From: Euzebyaceae bacterium
Lineage (GTDB): Bacteria; Actinomycetota; Nitriliruptoria; Euzebyales; Egibacteraceae
NCBI GenBank assembly: GCA_013698135.1
Contig: JACCVM010000199.1
Span: forward strand, 1-7,869
DNA: 7,869 nucleotides
Direction: 5' to 3'
Shown here: positions 6,582 through 7,869 of the stretch, piece after piece
Layout of the letters: every line of letters begins with the position of its first letter
Position numbering within the stretch: the first letter of the stretch is position 1
The notes under the pieces: model-generated
Databases searched by the model: none
Seen by the model: only the letters and a program-made list of their open reading frames with translations
Told to the model about the DNA's origin: nothing
Translations under genes and position numbers: made by a program

Positions 6582-7847
6582 GAACGCAACTGGAAGTTCG
6601 GGACCTTGGTCGCGGTGCTCGCGCTGGCGCTGGCCGCCTGTGGGGGCGGCGGCGACCAGGCAGACGAAGGAGGCGACGGCGGTGAGACCGTTGGCGGTGA
6701 GACGGCCGGTGGTGAGACGGCCGGTGGTGAGACGGCCGGTGGTGAGACCGCAGCCAGCGGCGAGCCGATCGTCATCGGCGCGCTGTTCGATCTGTCGGGG
6801 GCGACGTCCGACATCGGCGTGCCGTACGCCGAAGGGATCCAGGCGTACGCCGAGTGGCGCAACGCCAACGGCGGGATCGAAGGCCGCCAGATCGAGCTGA
6901 ACGGCAACGACTACGCCTACGAGGTGCCCCAGGCCGAGCAGCTGTACTCGCAGTACGTGTCCGAGGGCGCGGTGGCGATCCAGGGCTGGGGCACCGGCGA
7001 CACGGAGGCGCTGCGCACCAAGATCGCTCAGGACGAGATCCCGTTCATGTCGGCGTCCTACTCAGAGGAGCTGGCAAGCCCGGAGGAGGCGCCGTACAAC
7101 TTCGTGATCGCCACCACCTATTCCGACCAGTTGCGGATCGCGCTGAAGTACATCGCCGAGCAGGCCGGGGGCGAGCGCGTCGAGGTTGCCGTGTTCCACC
7201 ACGACAGCCCGTTCGGCGAGTCGCCGCTGGAGGACGGTCGCACGTACGTCGAGGAGGAGGGGCTGGACATCGGCTACGAGACCTACGCGATGCCGTCAGG
7301 GGCGACCGACTACGTCGGGCAGCTGAGCCAGGCCCAGCAGCAGGGCGCCGAGTACATCGTCGTCCAGAACGTCACGAGCCCCGGCGCGCAGCTGGCACGG
7401 GACATCGCCGGGCAGGGCCTGGACGTGCAGCTGTTCTGCCTGAACTGGTGCGGCGACGAGATCTTCACCGACCTGGCCGGGGACGCCGCCGAGGGCACCC
7501 TCGGCATCCTGCCGTGGGCACCGCCGCAGCAGGCGGAGGGCTTGGACGACGTCACCTCCTACCTGGAGTCCCAGGGCCAGACGCTCACCGACGTCGGCCT
7601 GCACTTCACCCAGGCCTGGTTCACGATGGCGGCGATGGCCCAGGGCATCGAGAACGTCATCACGGCCGGGGAGGAGGTGACCGGGCCGGCCATCAAGGAG
7701 GCGCTCGAGGAGATGGGCAGTTTCGAGACGCCGGTGTCGGTCCCGATCGAGTTCTCGGCCGAGTCGCATGCCGGCATGGACGGCGCACGCGTCTATCAGG
7801 TCGAGGATGGAACCTGGACGCCGATCACCGACAACCTGACGCCGTAG
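6579..7847 (+). CDS. Lipoprotein substrate-binding protein of HAAT-type ABC importer
   Basis: This 422-residue extracytoplasmic solute-binding protein (Peripla_BP_6 / LivK type) is tethered as a lipoprotein. It has a short positively charged start, a hydrophobic stretch, and lipobox LAAC with Cys21 as the lipidation site. Residues 22-62 form a flexible Gly/Glu/Thr-rich linker with five GGETA-type repeats (34-58). The mature fold begins with IVIGALFDLSGATSDIG (64-80) and NANGGIEGR (95-103), hallmarks of the family. Two cysteines, Cys287 and Cys291 in LFCLNWCGDE, lie in the second half. A 50-base gap separates the gene from livM and contains no obvious terminator, so it probably belongs to the same operon with its own strong ribosome binding site. 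The ligand is unknown. Synthetase linkage suggests a carboxylic acid, and BCAA annotation by homology alone would be unsafe. Confidence 0.93.
   Translation: MERNWKFGTLVAVLALALAACGGGGDQADEGGDGGETVGGETAGGETAGGETAGGETAASGEPIVIGALFDLSGATSDIGVPYAEGIQAYAEWRNANGGIEGRQIELNGNDYAYEVPQAEQLYSQYVSEGAVAIQGWGTGDTEALRTKIAQDEIPFMSASYSEELASPEEAPYNFVIATTYSDQLRIALKYIAEQAGGERVEVAVFHHDSPFGESPLEDGRTYVEEEGLDIGYETYAMPSGATDYVGQLSQAQQQGAEYIVVQNVTSPGAQLARDIAGQGLDVQLFCLNWCGDEIFTDLAGDAAEGTLGILPWAPPQQAEGLDDVTSYLESQGQTLTDVGLHFTQAWFTMAAMAQGIENVITAGEEVTGPAIKEALEEMGSFETPVSVPIEFSAESHAGMDGARVYQVEDGTWTPITDNLTP
6678..6752 (+). repeat. Five-unit 15-bp in-frame tandem repeat (GGETA linker)
   Basis: Five consecutive 15-base units encode GGETV and then GGETA four times. 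The units starting at 6708 and 6723 are identical (GGTGGTGAGACGGCC), the one at 6693 differs by a single base, and the outer two are more diverged. The repeat lies in the linker between the lipidated Cys and the binding domain, so unit gain or loss keeps the frame and only changes tether length. Confidence 0.95.
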
Positions 7848-7851
7848 GGAC

Positions 7852-7869
7852 GTGGCGACCGAGACCACC
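7852..7869 (+). CDS. Possible 5' end of next gene, perhaps LivF-like ATPase (partial)
   Basis: A GTG at 7852, four bases after the binding-protein stop, opens a frame reading MATETT to the window edge. HAAT importers need a second ATPase (LivF), which is otherwise missing from this operon, so this is the natural place for it. Only six codons are visible and the nearest purine-rich stretch (AGGGA, 7846-7850) is too close to be a good ribosome binding site. The true start may lie outside the window. The assignment rests on context only. Confidence 0.35.

Overview
The window is high-GC DNA (by eye about two thirds G+C or more). Genes are all on the + strand, tightly packed, and often start with GTG. 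The solute-binding protein is a lipoprotein behind a classical Cys lipobox. Together with the character of the amidohydrolase and transporter genes, this suggests a high-GC Actinomycetota chromosome. That placement is an inference; no rRNA or other taxonomic marker is present.

Layout. Positions 1-137 hold no gene I can support. Positions 138-629 encode a PaaI-type hotdog thioesterase. Positions 736-1701 encode a TIM-barrel metal-dependent amidohydrolase (amidohydrolase-2 family), possibly starting earlier at GTG 640. Positions 1702-1778 form the longest clear intergenic gap apart from the thioesterase-amidohydrolase gap. It is locally AT-rich and carries a plausible promoter and a strong Shine-Dalgarno sequence in front of a six-codon mini-ORF. 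From 1779 to the window end runs one transport operon of the HAAT (LivFGHMK) type: LivG-like ATPase (1779-2615), a 664-residue FAA1-like acyl-CoA synthetase (2612-4606), LivH-like permease (4603-5472), LivM-like permease (5476-6528) and a lipoprotein solute-binding protein (6579-7847). A possible start of the next gene, probably the second ATPase LivF, lies at 7852.

How the genes work together. The ATPase, synthetase and first permease genes are joined by GTGA and ATGA four-base overlaps, so an acyl-CoA ligase is translationally coupled inside an ABC importer operon. The simplest reading is an uptake-and-activation unit. A carboxylic acid (aromatic acid, fatty acid or related) is captured by the lipoprotein, moved through LivH/LivM using LivG plus an off-window LivF, and converted to its CoA thioester by the synthetase. 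The adjacent PaaI-type thioesterase, which would release stalled acyl-CoAs, and the amidohydrolase fit a catabolic neighbourhood, but the substrate cannot be read from the sequence. I recall the same gene order with an AMP-dependent synthetase from other bacteria, so the arrangement is probably recurrent but poorly characterised, not wholly new. I saw no CRISPR array, mobile element, tRNA or rRNA.
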